A DNA stretch of 64,000 nt. Source: Pelotomaculum thermopropionicum SI. Lineage in GTDB: Bacteria > Bacillota > Desulfotomaculia > Desulfotomaculales > Pelotomaculaceae. Positions within the stretch are counted from its first letter, which is position 1. Every line of letters starts with the position of its first letter. The position numbers and the translations under genes were made by a program. The stretch is taken from positions 1,674,001 to 1,738,000 of the forward strand of contig AP009389.1 in assembly GCA_000010565.1 (NCBI GenBank). Reading direction: 5' to 3'. Under the pieces are notes generated by a model that saw only the letters and a program-made list of their open reading frames with translations, was not told the origin of the DNA and searched no databases. Positions 1 through 8,866 of this stretch are shown piece by piece.

Positions 1-1
1 C

Positions 2-2674
2 CCGGAGCTTGGAAGCATGGATGATTTCCTTAAGTTCACAGAAACCCTGAGGCATTACCGGATGGGTCTTCTGCTTGACATCGTGCCCAACCACATGGCG
101 GCAAGCACCGAGAACAGATGGTGGCTAGACGTCCTGCGGAACGGGCAGGACTCGGCCTATGCCTCTTTCTTTGACATCGACTGGACCCCGTTAAGAAAAG
201 GTCTGAGCGGCAAAATCCTGCTCCCGGTACTGGGCGATTATTATGCCAGAGTTTTGGAAAAGCGGGAGCTCAATCTTGAATTGGGGGAAGACGGTTTCTG
301 GGTGAGTTACTATGATAAGCGCTTGCCGGTAAATACCGGTTCTTCCAGAACAATTCTCACAGGCTGGCTTGAAAAGCTTTCAAAAAAATGTGAGGCAGCA
401 ACGGAAACAGCAAAATCGCTTGACCTCCTCAAAGGAACAGATGGCCGCACCGGAAAAGAAAAAGATGCAGATATTTTCCGGCAGGCCTGGAAAATTTTCT
501 GGCGACTCTACGGCACTTCACCTGAAGTGAGGCAATTTGCCCTTGAGGAGTTGCATTCTTTAAACGGGCAAGCAGGCCAACCGGATACCCTCGTCCTCCT
601 TGACCGGGTGCTTGCGGCGCAGGCCTACCGCCTGGCCTACTGGCGGGCCGCCAGTGAGGAAATAAACTACAGGCGCTTTTTTGACATAAACGAGCTGGTA
701 TCATTACGAATCGAGGACGAAAATGTTTTTGATACCACCCATGCCTTCATTTTCCGGTTGGCCGAAGAAGGGCTGGTTACCGGTTTCAGGATCGACCACA
801 TTGACGGCCTGCACGATCCCCAGGCTTATCTGGAAAGGCTCCAAAACCGCCTGGCCGGCAACGGAAAGCGCCCCGGCTTTTATGTGGTAGCAGAAAAAAT
901 ACTGGGCAGCGGTGAAGAACTGCCCGCCGGGTGGCAGGTATACGGTACCACCGGTTACGACTTTTTAAACGCCGTAAATAAACTATTTATTGACAGAAAA
1001 GGGGCTGCAGAGCTAGGTAGCTATTATGCGGGCCTGAGCGGCAGCAGTAAGGACTTCGCCACCGTTGTTCACGATCAAAAACGCCGGGTTATGACCAGCC
1101 TTTTTAGGGGTGAAGTGCGCAACCTGACGCACCGGCTGGGCCTGCTGGCAGAGGAGGACCGGCGCGGTCGCGATCTCACCCTGGCCGAACTTGAGCAGGC
1201 CCTCATAGAGGTTACCGCCTGCCTTAGCGTATACCGCACTTATATACGCGGTTTTACGGTGGCAGAGAGGGACCGCAAGTATATCGAAGATGCCTTTTCC
1301 GGAGCCGTCCGGCGGTGCCCGGAGGCCAGACAGGCCAGCGAATTCCTGAAGCAAGTGCTTCTTTTGGATTTCCCGGAGAACCTTACTGAAGTGAAGCGCG
1401 AGGCCTGGCTGGCCTTCGCCATGCGCTGGCAGCAGTTTACCGGCCCAATCACGGCTAAAGGCTTAGAGGATACCGCCCTGTACCTTTACAATCGGCTTAT
1501 TTCACTTAACGAGGTAGGGGGCAACCCCGGTTCCACCGGAATTACCGCGGCATATTTTCACCGCCTGAACCGGGCCAGAAAGGAACGACTGCCTCACACT
1601 CTCAACGCCACTTCAACCCACGATACCAAGCGGAGCGAGGATGTAAGGAGCAGAATCAACGTGCTTTCGGAGATTCCCGCCCTCTGGAGGCAAAGGGTGG
1701 AACGCTGGCGCAAATGGAACAGCCGCAAAAAACAAGAGTTAAACGGCCGGCCGGTACCAGATACCGTAACGGAATACTTTATCTACCAGACTCTGATTGG
1801 GGCCTGGCCGCTGCAGGATGATGATGTTCCGGGTTTTGTCAAAAGAATGCAGGGTTATGTTGTTAAGGCCGCCCGGGAAGCCAAGGTTTTCTCTAGCTGG
1901 CTTAAGCCTGACATGACTTACGAAAAGGCGCTGGTACAATTCACGGAATCAGTGTTGGTGCAGGCAGACGACAACCGTTTTCTGCAGGATTTTATTGAAT
2001 TTCAAAAAATTACCGCCTTCTACGGGGCTATATATTCCCTGGCCCAGGTGCTTCTTAAAATTACCTCACCAGGAGTGCCTGATTTTTACCAGGGAACAGA
2101 ACTATGGGATTTCAGCCTTGTGGACCCGGACAACCGGCGCCCGGTTGATTTTACAAAGAGGGTAAGATTTTTAGAAAAACTGAAGGAGGAAGAAACCGCT
2201 GGCCAGCTCGAGCTGGCCAGACGGCTCCTCGGCGACTGGCAAGACGGCAAGGTAAAACTCTACCTGACCTGCAAAGCCCTTAATTTTCGCAGGAGCAATC
2301 AAAAGCTTTTTGCCGCCGGCAAGTATATTCCCGTGGCGGCCGGCGGCATCCACAGCAAGCACGTATGCGCTTTCGCCCGGCAACTGGAAAATCGTTGGAT
2401 CCTTGTAGCAATACCCCGCCTGCTGATCAGGCTTCAGCAGGCAGGCCAGGCGGGCTGCAGCGGGGAGCCCGTGCTACCTGCTGCCCTCCTGCCGCCTGAA
2501 GGAATATGGGGTGAAGGCGCTCTCTTTCTGCCCCGTCATTCGCCGGCGGGCTGGCAAAACGTGTTAACGGGTGAAATTTTGCATACAAAAAATTGCTCCG
2601 GCACTTCCCGCAGGGTCATCCTCCTTGAGGAAGTCTTCAGGAATTTTCCCGTCGCCTTACTTGCAGGAGAGTAG
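2..2674 (+). CDS. treY: Malto-oligosyltrehalose synthase, 5' end outside the window
   Basis: Intramolecular transglucosidase of the GH13 family that turns the reducing-end maltose unit of a malto-oligosaccharide into trehalose (TreY of the TreY-TreZ pathway). The reading frame is open to the window edge, and the first visible residues (PELGSMDDF, then LLLDIVPNHMA) belong to a point well inside the family, so roughly 70 N-terminal residues are missing. Family signatures seen are GFRIDHIDGL (nucleophile region), VVAEKIL (acid/base region), the glycine-rich GTTGYDF and STHDTKRSEDVR. The next gene also makes trehalose by a different route. No treZ is visible here, so it must lie elsewhere if the pathway is complete. 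Assignment is firm; the start is not visible. Confidence 0.93.
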   Translation, partial: PELGSMDDFLKFTETLRHYRMGLLLDIVPNHMAASTENRWWLDVLRNGQDSAYASFFDIDWTPLRKGLSGKILLPVLGDYYARVLEKRELNLELGEDGFWVSYYDKRLPVNTGSSRTILTGWLEKLSKKCEAATETAKSLDLLKGTDGRTGKEKDADIFRQAWKIFWRLYGTSPEVRQFALEELHSLNGQAGQPDTLVLLDRVLAAQAYRLAYWRAASEEINYRRFFDINELVSLRIEDENVFDTTHAFIFRLAEEGLVTGFRIDHIDGLHDPQAYLERLQNRLAGNGKRPGFYVVAEKILGSGEELPAGWQVYGTTGYDFLNAVNKLFIDRKGAAELGSYYAGLSGSSKDFATVVHDQKRRVMTSLFRGEVRNLTHRLGLLAEEDRRGRDLTLAELEQALIEVTACLSVYRTYIRGFTVAERDRKYIEDAFSGAVRRCPEARQASEFLKQVLLLDFPENLTEVKREAWLAFAMRWQQFTGPITAKGLEDTALYLYNRLISLNEVGGNPGSTGITAAYFHRLNRARKERLPHTLNATSTHDTKRSEDVRSRINVLSEIPALWRQRVERWRKWNSRKKQELNGRPVPDTVTEYFIYQTLIGAWPLQDDDVPGFVKRMQGYVVKAAREAKVFSSWLKPDMTYEKALVQFTESVLVQADDNRFLQDFIEFQKITAFYGAIYSLAQVLLKITSPGVPDFYQGTELWDFSLVDPDNRRPVDFTKRVRFLEKLKEEETAGQLELARRLLGDWQDGKVKLYLTCKALNFRRSNQKLFAAGKYIPVAAGGIHSKHVCAFARQLENRWILVAIPRLLIRLQQAGQAGCSGEPVLPAALLPPEGIWGEGALFLPRHSPAGWQNVLTGEILHTKNCSGTSRRVILLEEVFRNFPVALLAGE

Positions 2675-2756
2675 AAAAATGATTAGAAATTATTTATCTT
2701 ATAATTTTTAACTTTTTATTTAAAACTTATTATTTTGGTTAAGGAGGAACCCAAAC

Positions 2757-3971
2757 ATGACCCGTTTTAAACTTCAAGATTACGAAGGCATAGCAGGCAG
2801 CGCTCTGATCGAAGAAATACGGAACCTCGGTGAAAAATTAAAGGGCTTTAACATTCTGCACATAAATTCCACTTTGGTCGGCGGCGGCGTGGTAGAAATT
2901 CTTAACTCGCTGGTACCCCTGATGCAGGAAGCAGGACTGTTGGCCAGGTGGGAGGTGCTTGAAGGCGGTCCCGAATTTTTCAACACCACCAAGCAGTTCC
3001 ACAACGGCATGCACGGGCAACCGGTTAATATCACCGGTGAAATGCTTAAAAGCTATTTAGCCGCAGCACAGCAGAACCATCACCTGGTGGAGGGACATGC
3101 TGACCTCATTGTACTCCACGACCAGCAACCGCTGGGGCTTACCGCCTTTCGCGGCGAGAGCGAGGCCTGCTGGCTTTGGTACTGCCACATCGATCCCCGC
3201 TACGCCGTGCCGGAAGTATGGTACTTTCTGGCGCCAATGGCTGCCGTCTGCGATGTAGCCGTTTTCCACCTGCCCGAATACGCCCGCGACTTGCCTTTGC
3301 TTCAATACTTCATGCCACCGGCCATAGATCCCCTGTCCGATAAAAACAGGGATGTTTCACCTAAAGAATACGAGGAGGTTTTAAAAAGAATCGGCGTTGA
3401 TCCTGAAGGGCCGCCTGTCATCCTGCAGGTATCCCGGTTCGACCGGCTGAAGGATCCTATTGGAGTTATCCAAGCCTTTAAACTCGTAAGAAAAAACCGT
3501 GAATGCCGCCTGATTTTAGCCGGCGGCAGCGCCGACGACGACCCAGAAGGGGCTGCCGTACTGGAGGAAGTGCGGGCAGAGGCTGAAGGCAATTCGGATA
3601 TTATGGTGCTTTCGCTGGCTCCGGACGCCAACCTGGAAATAAACGTGCTCCAGAGGCGTGCCGAGGTAATAATCCAGAAATCGCTGCGGGAAGGCTTTGG
3701 GCTCACGGCTACCGAGGCCCTGTGGAAGGCCAAGCCGCTGGTGGCAACACCAGCAGGGGGGCTGGTACACCAGGTGCTGGACGGGAAAACAGGCCTTATT
3801 GCCAGAACGGTGGAGGAAGCCGCAGAAAAACTGATAACACTGCTCGATAACGAGGAACTTGGTAAATTCCTGGGCGCTACCGGGCGCGAGCATGTCCGGC
3901 AGAATTATATCCTGCCGGTTTACCTGCGCAACTGGATGAAGCTCTTAACAATGATTGCCAGAAAACGTTAA
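2757..3971 (+). CDS. treT: Trehalose synthase TreT-like, GT4 glycosyltransferase
   Basis: A 404-residue retaining GT-B glycosyltransferase. It resembles TreT, the trehalose glycosyltransferring synthase that joins NDP-glucose and glucose. The N-terminal domain has the TreT-like INSTLVGGGVVEILNSL segment. The C-terminal nucleotide-sugar domain has VSRFDRLKDP, an EGFGLTATEAL acceptor/donor motif and a GGLVHQV turn. The start is set by a strong AAGGAGGAA site about 8 bases upstream of ATG. It follows treY by 82 bases of AT-rich sequence in the same direction, so the two may be co-transcribed. Trehalose phosphorylase of the same fold is the main alternative; motifs alone cannot separate donor specificity. 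Confidence 0.85.
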   Translation: MTRFKLQDYEGIAGSALIEEIRNLGEKLKGFNILHINSTLVGGGVVEILNSLVPLMQEAGLLARWEVLEGGPEFFNTTKQFHNGMHGQPVNITGEMLKSYLAAAQQNHHLVEGHADLIVLHDQQPLGLTAFRGESEACWLWYCHIDPRYAVPEVWYFLAPMAAVCDVAVFHLPEYARDLPLLQYFMPPAIDPLSDKNRDVSPKEYEEVLKRIGVDPEGPPVILQVSRFDRLKDPIGVIQAFKLVRKNRECRLILAGGSADDDPEGAAVLEEVRAEAEGNSDIMVLSLAPDANLEINVLQRRAEVIIQKSLREGFGLTATEALWKAKPLVATPAGGLVHQVLDGKTGLIARTVEEAAEKLITLLDNEELGKFLGATGREHVRQNYILPVYLRNWMKLLTMIARKR

Positions 3972-4070
3972 AACGGCCCGCCCGGGGGCTCCGCTTAGCA
4001 CAAAACCGGAGCTTCTGGCGTCCCCAGCTCAAAATTTTTTAAAAAAGAGCATAAAATGGGCACACGAAAG

Positions 4071-4092
4071 GGGGCGCCTTTAAGGGCGCCCC
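4071..4092 (-). terminator. GC-rich hairpin after the SLH protein gene
   Basis: An 8-bp perfect stem, GGGGCGCC/GGCGCCCC, with a 6-base loop lies 8 bases past the stop of the minus-strand gene ending at 4100. On the minus strand it is followed by TTTC and then a T/A-rich stretch, so it is a modest intrinsic terminator. It could also stop readthrough from treT on the plus strand, although no T-tract follows on that side. Confidence 0.5.
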
Positions 4093-4099
4093 GTGCTCC

Positions 4100-6397
4100 T
4101 TACCTGACGCATTTTAGAAGTTTAACCAGCGTAACGGCGGCTTCGGCCCTGGTAACGGGTGCTTTAGGCATAAACTTTCCTTCCAGCGGCTCGATCAGAC
4201 CCAGCCCGGCTGAGATCGCGACGTGGCCCCTGAGATGATCGGCTATTTCACCCGCGTCGGCAAAATTGAGCAGGTAAATGTCACCCAGCCGGGCCGCCTG
4301 GTACAGCCCTAGGGCGTGTACCGTCAGCCTGGCCAGAAACTCCCGGCTGACCGGCGCATCTGGATTGGGCTTCTCACCGTACTGGATGATTCCCATGCTG
4401 GCCGCCATATCGTAATACCGCTGATACCACGGTTCCTTGCCGGCTGCCGCTCCGGCCCGGTATTCCCTGTCCGGCCTCTGGCTTTTCACCAGCATGGCAA
4501 TCAGTTCGGCCTGGGTTATAACGTCATCCGGCCGGAATTTTCCGTTATCACCGGCAACCACACCGGCACCGGCCAGCAGTTCCACCGCTTCACGGGCAGG
4601 ATGCCCCTCCAGGTCGGTAAATTTTTCCACACCCTTATGCTTTGTTACTATCTCTCCCTGAAAATCCAGGGGCAGGCCGGTAAAAGCATCCAGCATGGCA
4701 AAATCCCGCCTGGACAGGCGATATACCAGTTTCATCGCATTCTTTCCGGACCCTGCCAAGCCGTCCCGGGAGCCGGCCCGTACATAGGCCAGCGTTAGCG
4801 GGGCTTCCTGCAGGTACCTGTTGGCGGCTTCCTCCCGGCTCATAATACCCGCCTGGGCGGGAAATTCCACATCCCACCAATCCATCCGGTAGCTGACAAT
4901 CTCCCCTGTAGAGCTTTCCACACTCACATAAAAGCCGTTCGCGGGAAACTTTGCCCCGCCGGTCAGCCGAACCCAGTTAAAGACGTACAGGCCGGGCAAA
5001 GGTTTTCCGGCCGGATCAGCAAACATTTCCGGGCGGCAAAACCTGAATGCCGTCTGCCCCCATTTGGCAGGCTGAACCTTTTTAATGAATTCTTCGGCAA
5101 TCCGGCGGGCAGCATCCTCGCCGTACTTTACCTCCTCCGGCTTAAGAACGTAAAGCGGACGGTAACGGCCGGCATTGAAGGAAACCAGTTCTCCGGTTGC
5201 CGCATCAACCCCAACACTGAGCCACTTCTGCCCAGCCCCGTTTTCCTGCTCGTCATCAGCACACCAGCTAAAGTGCCAGGTCTTTTTATCTTTGAACATA
5301 TAATCCTGTTCCAGCCTGCTGCTGTTCAAAATATAGCCGGCAGGGATTTTTACCGCAGACATGGCTGCCTGCAGAGCTTTTTCCACCGGCAGCAATTTTT
5401 TTGCCTCCTCCACGGCAACCTCCTCAACCGGGGACAGGGAGGTCAGATCTCTGGCAAATTTCATGTGCTCGTCCCCGCCGCCACCGCCGGGATAGATGTA
5501 GTAATTGCTTTCGTCCCGCTTAAGCAGCTTGCCGGTAAAAGCATCGATAAGCACCTCGCCGTTTTGCTCGGGCAGCCGGTAGACTAGCTTCAGGGGCACT
5601 TCCCTGCCCCCCGGAATGCCCGGCCGGAAATATTCCAGCTCAGGCGCCGCCTCAGAACGAAACGCCTGCCCGGCCTGCGACGGAGTTATGCATCCGGTTG
5701 CCGGCGGGAACTCCGCGATTTCCTCCCAGTTTAAGCCGAAGCCGGTCACCTCGCCAGTGTCGCCGCTGACACTGACGTTGATCCCGTTTTCCGGATAGGT
5801 TACACCGTTGACCACCCTGGCAAAATCATAACTATATATCACCGGCCCCCGGGCCTGCAGCAGCGGCACCGGGTAATAATCGCCGCCGGGCTGGAGCCTG
5901 GTCTGCCTGAAACGCTCCGGCTGCAGCTTTTTTGCCATTGCGGCGGCAATGCCCTCGGCCTGTTCCCTTGTATACCTAGGCAGGCCGTGGTTTTCCCGGC
6001 CGGGCGTTTCCGGTACCCACCGGTTCATGCTCCAGATCTCCCCTGTTTCAGCGTTCACCATGACGTTCATATAGCCGCCGGGCTCCCTGCTGCGGCTCCA
6101 GCGCAGCTCCCAGAATGACCTTCCCTCCGACCGGCTAAAGCCGGTAGAAAACTGGTCGAAAAAATCCTCCGGCACCGGAAAGGCCTCCTTGGCTATCACC
6201 ACGGCCTGTTCCAGGCTGACGGCATATTGTCTTTCTGACGGTTCTACAGCTTTTATGCCTGCCGGAATTATCACTCCGGCCTTTTCCTTTGCCCCAACGC
6301 CTGAAGCAGAAGTTCCAGCCAGCACCTTTCCCGGCAGCAAAAACATAAGGCTTAGGGCAAGGCCCGCTGCAGCCGCTCCGGTAACCACCCTTTTCAA
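4100..6397 (-). CDS. Secreted protein with two YcdB/PepSY-like repeats and C-terminal SLH domains
   Basis: An exported cell-surface protein of about 765 residues. After a signal peptide (KLKRVV, a hydrophobic stretch, then GKVLAG) come two tandem copies of a YcdB/PepSY-type unit, at about residues 55-300 and 320-590. Each contains lines such as VNAETGEIWSMN and VDAATGELVSFN and ends in a variant of KLVYRLPEQNGEVLIDAFTG. S-layer homology repeats follow at about 600-765, which anchor proteins to the wall. The frame is open 40 codons further upstream, but the TTG at 6397 has GAAGGAAC 7 bases before it and puts the signal peptide at the true N-terminus, so I prefer it. Function unknown; PepSY units often inhibit or chaperone peptidases. 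Single gene, divergent from nrdJ. Confidence 0.8.
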   Translation of the reverse strand: MKRVVTGAAAAGLALSLMFLLPGKVLAGTSASGVGAKEKAGVIIPAGIKAVEPSERQYAVSLEQAVVIAKEAFPVPEDFFDQFSTGFSRSEGRSFWELRWSRSREPGGYMNVMVNAETGEIWSMNRWVPETPGRENHGLPRYTREQAEGIAAAMAKKLQPERFRQTRLQPGGDYYPVPLLQARGPVIYSYDFARVVNGVTYPENGINVSVSGDTGEVTGFGLNWEEIAEFPPATGCITPSQAGQAFRSEAAPELEYFRPGIPGGREVPLKLVYRLPEQNGEVLIDAFTGKLLKRDESNYYIYPGGGGGDEHMKFARDLTSLSPVEEVAVEEAKKLLPVEKALQAAMSAVKIPAGYILNSSRLEQDYMFKDKKTWHFSWCADDEQENGAGQKWLSVGVDAATGELVSFNAGRYRPLYVLKPEEVKYGEDAARRIAEEFIKKVQPAKWGQTAFRFCRPEMFADPAGKPLPGLYVFNWVRLTGGAKFPANGFYVSVESSTGEIVSYRMDWWDVEFPAQAGIMSREEAANRYLQEAPLTLAYVRAGSRDGLAGSGKNAMKLVYRLSRRDFAMLDAFTGLPLDFQGEIVTKHKGVEKFTDLEGHPAREAVELLAGAGVVAGDNGKFRPDDVITQAELIAMLVKSQRPDREYRAGAAAGKEPWYQRYYDMAASMGIIQYGEKPNPDAPVSREFLARLTVHALGLYQAARLGDIYLLNFADAGEIADHLRGHVAISAGLGLIEPLEGKFMPKAPVTRAEAAVTLVKLLKCVR

Positions 6398-6557
6398 TTT
6401 TTCAGTTCCTTCTTTTTCGAACAATTTTCTTCCAGCCCCCTTTCTAAATAAATAATACCTGCATACATCCCGCCTGGCAATAAAAACCAGAGGCGCCCTG
6501 GCAATTTTATCCGACAATTGTTAGACGGCTGCCGCCGCCCTCCGGTTCGGCGCCGTA

Positions 6558-6587
6558 TTTACATTTTTATTCTTTAAGTGCTATCAT
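6558..6587 (+). promoter_or_regulatory. Candidate sigma-A promoter for nrdJ
   Basis: TTTACA and TATCAT separated by 18 bases, about 85 bases upstream of the nrdJ start. This is a reasonable match to the vegetative consensus. No cobalamin riboswitch was recognised in the short leader, although the enzyme needs B12. Confidence 0.45.
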
Positions 6588-6672
6588 AAAATGAAGCGCA
6601 CATAAAAAGCGCATACCAGGCCTGGGAAAAATCTTTGACTAAAATCTATGACTGGCAGGAGCTGGCAGTTAA

Positions 6673-8394
6673 ATGAAGGTTGACAATAGCCAGATGAAGG
6701 TTCTGGCAGGCCGTTACCTGCGCCGGGACGAAAACGGGAATGTAATTGAAACGCCTGAGGAAATGTGCTGGCGGGTGGCGCGGTGCGTGGCGGCAGCAGA
6801 GGAAAAGTTTGGCGCGGATTGCAAAGAAGTTGCGGAATGGGCGGAAAGGTTTTTTGCCGTAATGGACGCTCTTGAATTTCTTCCGAACAGCCCCACACTG
6901 ATCAACTGCGGCCCAGCCGGAGGACAACTGGCCGCCTGTTTCGTCCTGCCCCTGGCAGACAGCATTGAAAAAATATTCAGCACGCTCAAGTACACCGCCA
7001 TCATCCACAAAAGCGGCGGCGGTACAGGCTTTGACTTTTCCCGGCTGCGCCCAAAAAACAGCCCGGTGCGCGGCACGGGGGGTAGGGCTTCCGGTCCGGT
7101 GAGCTTCATGCGGGTTTTTAACGCCGCCACGGAAGAAATAAAACAGGGCGGAGTGCGGCGCGGAGCCAACATCGGCATCCTGCGCGCGGATCATCCGGAC
7201 ATTATGGAATTCATTGCCTGCAAGGCAGATGAAGGCACCTTCCGCAACTTTAACCTGTCCGTGGCTGCAACCGGCGATTTTTTTACCGCAGTCGAGCGCG
7301 GCAGCAGGTGGCCACTTTCGTTTAACGGCAAGGTTTACCGGGAAGCAGAGGCCCGGGAGATTTTTTATAGCATAGCCCGCCACGCCCACGCCAGCGGCGA
7401 GCCGGGAATGCTCTTTATCGACTCCATTAACCGCGCCAACCCGACACCCTCTCTGGGGCAAATCAGCGCCACCAACCCCTGCGGCGAACAGCCACTCCTG
7501 CCCTATGAGTCGTGCAACCTGGGCTCCATCAACCTGTCGCGCCTGACAAAAGGCACGGGGGTGGACTGGGAACGCCTTGGCCTGTTAGTGCAACTGGCCG
7601 TGCGGTTTTTGGACGATGTAATCGAGGTCAACCGCTTCCCCCTTCCGCAAATTGCCAAAGCCACCTTGCGCACCCGCAAAATAGGGCTGGGCGTAATGGG
7701 CTGGGCGGATATGCTGTTTAAGTTAGGCATTCCCTATGACTCCGGCGCGGCGTTGGCCCTGGCGGAAGAGGTAATGTCCTTTATTTTGCAAAAAGCGCGG
7801 GAGGCTTCGGCCGGGCTTGCCCGTCAACGAGGGCCCTTTCCCTCCTGGCGGCAGTCGGTTTATTATCCTGAACTGCCCCTTCGAAACGCCACCCTCACCA
7901 CTATCGCCCCGACCGGGTCGATCAGCGCCATTGCCGGCACCTCATCCGGCATTGAGCCAGTATACGCCCTGGTTTACTCACGCCTTGTCCTGGATGACGA
8001 AAAAATACTGGTGATTAACAAGCCCTTTTTGCAATACCTGGAAACTGAAATTAAACCTGAATCAGGAGAAAACATTCTTAAAAAGCTGGAGACGGGCGTT
8101 AGCCTGCAGAGCCTGCCCGCAATAAAGCCGGAAGCGCGGGCGGTTTTTAAGACGGCCCTGGAAATTGCGCCGGACTGGCACCTAAAGATGCAGGCCGCCT
8201 TTCAAAAATATACAGACAATGCCGTAAGCAAGACGATAAACCTGCCTGCCAATGCCACGGTGGATGAAATAGCCTCCATTTTCCGGAAGGCATACCAGCT
8301 CGGTTTAAAAGGGGTTACCGTCTACCGCACCGGTTCAAGGAGCGGCCAGCCGCTTGTGCCGCCGCACGGCTGCAGTTCCTGCCGCCCCGCTTAA
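6673..8394 (+). CDS. nrdJ: Adenosylcobalamin-dependent (class II) ribonucleoside-diphosphate reductase
   Basis: Reduces ribonucleotides to deoxyribonucleotides using a radical from coenzyme B12, so it works with or without oxygen. The 573-residue protein has the class II/I core: [18 protein letters not shown] (first active-site Cys), [11 protein letters not shown], the [20 protein letters not shown] centre with the thiyl-radical Cys, and [18 protein letters not shown]. It ends in GCSSCRPA, a C-terminal CxxC pair that could serve as the reducible tail. It is short compared with the 700-plus residue NrdJ enzymes and lacks an N-terminal ATP-cone. An in-frame TAA directly before the ATG fixes the start region, and an AGGAG site lies about 11 bases upstream. 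Assignment is firm. Confidence 0.92.
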   Translation: MKVDNSQMKVLAGRYLRRDENGNVIETPEEMCWRVARCVAAAEEKFGADCKEVAEWAERFFAVMDALEFLPNSPTLINCGPAGGQLAACFVLPLADSIEKIFSTLKYTAIIHKSGGGTGFDFSRLRPKNSPVRGTGGRASGPVSFMRVFNAATEEIKQGGVRRGANIGILRADHPDIMEFIACKADEGTFRNFNLSVAATGDFFTAVERGSRWPLSFNGKVYREAEAREIFYSIARHAHASGEPGMLFIDSINRANPTPSLGQISATNPCGEQPLLPYESCNLGSINLSRLTKGTGVDWERLGLLVQLAVRFLDDVIEVNRFPLPQIAKATLRTRKIGLGVMGWADMLFKLGIPYDSGAALALAEEVMSFILQKAREASAGLARQRGPFPSWRQSVYYPELPLRNATLTTIAPTGSISAIAGTSSGIEPVYALVYSRLVLDDEKILVINKPFLQYLETEIKPESGENILKKLETGVSLQSLPAIKPEARAVFKTALEIAPDWHLKMQAAFQKYTDNAVSKTINLPANATVDEIASIFRKAYQLGLKGVTVYRTGSRSGQPLVPPHGCSSCRPA

Positions 8395-8413
8395 TTTTAA
8401 TGCTTTTCGCCGG

Positions 8414-8438
8414 CACTCCGGGCGGTATTGCCGGAGTG
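8414..8438 (+). repeat. Inverted repeat after nrdJ
   Basis: CACTCCGG/CCGGAGTG, a perfect 8-bp stem with a 9-base loop, 20 bases after the nrdJ stop. No T-tract follows, so it is a stem-loop that could cap or slow transcripts rather than a classic intrinsic terminator. Confidence 0.4.
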
Positions 8439-8451
8439 GGGCTGCGGCAGC

Positions 8452-8483
8452 AAAAAAGCGCCCGGAAATTGCTTGCCGGGCGC
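8452..8483 (-). terminator. Intrinsic terminator after a 30-codon reading frame
   Basis: On the minus strand the perfect stem GCGCCCGG/CCGGGCGC (10-base loop) is followed directly by six T residues. It sits 7 bases after the stop of the small minus-strand reading frame at 8491-8583, which suggests that this short region is really transcribed. Confidence 0.7.
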
Positions 8484-8490
8484 CCTGCCT

Positions 8491-8583
8491 CTAAAACTCA
8501 ATGTACCGGATGCGGTTCGGATCCACCTTCTCCAGGGCCGCCAGTTCCTCCTGGTGTGAAATAATCTTTTTCTTAGCTGTCAT
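8491..8583 (-). CDS. Possible small protein, 30 residues
   Basis: ATG to TAG, 30 residues, charged and helical-looking: MTAKKKIISHQEELAAL, then a segment with DPNRIRY and a final IEF. It has no strong ribosome site (only a weak AACAGG stretch) and no family I recognise. Support comes from position: a strong intrinsic terminator follows 7 bases later and another terminator (8662-8690) isolates it from the gene upstream. It could equally be the end of a small RNA. Low confidence as a protein. Confidence 0.35.
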   Translation of the reverse strand: MTAKKKIISHQEELAALEKVDPNRIRYIEF

Positions 8584-8641
8584 AGCCTGTTTAACCCGGC
8601 CCGGCATTTATTGTTTAAAAAGCATTTCAAAAACCGCGGAG

Positions 8642-8663
8642 CGTTTAAATAACGTTTAAATAA
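8642..8663. repeat. Perfect tandem 11-bp repeat
   Basis: CGTTTAAATAA occurs twice in direct succession, one helical turn apart, each containing the palindrome TTTAAA. It lies upstream of the 30-codon frame and just past the terminator of the response regulator operon. It may be promoter or operator sequence; no function can be read directly. Confidence 0.5.
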
Positions 8664-8690
8664 AAAAACCGGCAGCTTTTTAAGCCCCGG
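8662..8690 (-). terminator. Terminator of the response regulator operon
   Basis: On the minus strand, just past the TGA of the regulator fragment, CCGGGGCTT and AAGCTGCCGG can pair around a short A-rich loop and are followed by seven T residues. It marks the original end of the kinase / HD-GYP / response regulator operon. Confidence 0.65.
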
Positions 8691-8698
8691 CCTTAGCC

Positions 8699-8866
8699 TC
8701 ATTCAATTCCCAAAACTTCCCTGGCTATTCTTATTATTTCATCGGGATTAAAAGGCTTTGTAATGTAAAGATCGGCCCCGACTTCTCTCCCCCTGCGCCT
8801 GTCCACTTCCTGCCCTTTGGCGGTAAGCATGACAATATAAACATTTTCCATTTTTAAATCGTTTTT
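8699..8866 (-). pseudogene. 3' half of a split single-domain response regulator
   Basis: Reading on the minus strand from 8866 to the TGA at 8699 gives the end of a receiver domain: MENVYIVMLTAKGQEV, then GADLYITKPFNPDEI and EVLGIE. It contains the conserved Thr after beta-4 and the Lys-Pro after beta-5. It continues exactly from the fragment at 10761-11011 on the other side of an insertion element. Joining 8866 directly to 10802 restores one open frame of about 123 codons. Without its own start it is not expressed as a receiver. Confidence 0.9.
8826..8866. repeat. Left copy of the 41-bp target-site duplication
   Basis: Identical over 41 bases to 10761-10801 on the far side of the insertion element. 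Both copies come from the response regulator coding sequence, around the codons for MENVYIVML. The IS1634 family is known for long, variable-length direct repeats, and this fits. Confidence 0.92.

Noticed and set aside
6518-6672. Cobalamin riboswitch before nrdJ
   Set aside because: The leader is under 100 bases and lacks the B12-box sequence.
6646-7461. Minus-strand frame opposite nrdJ
   Set aside because: Antisense shadow of a well-conserved enzyme; composition rich in Ala, Gly, Pro and Cys, no start signal.
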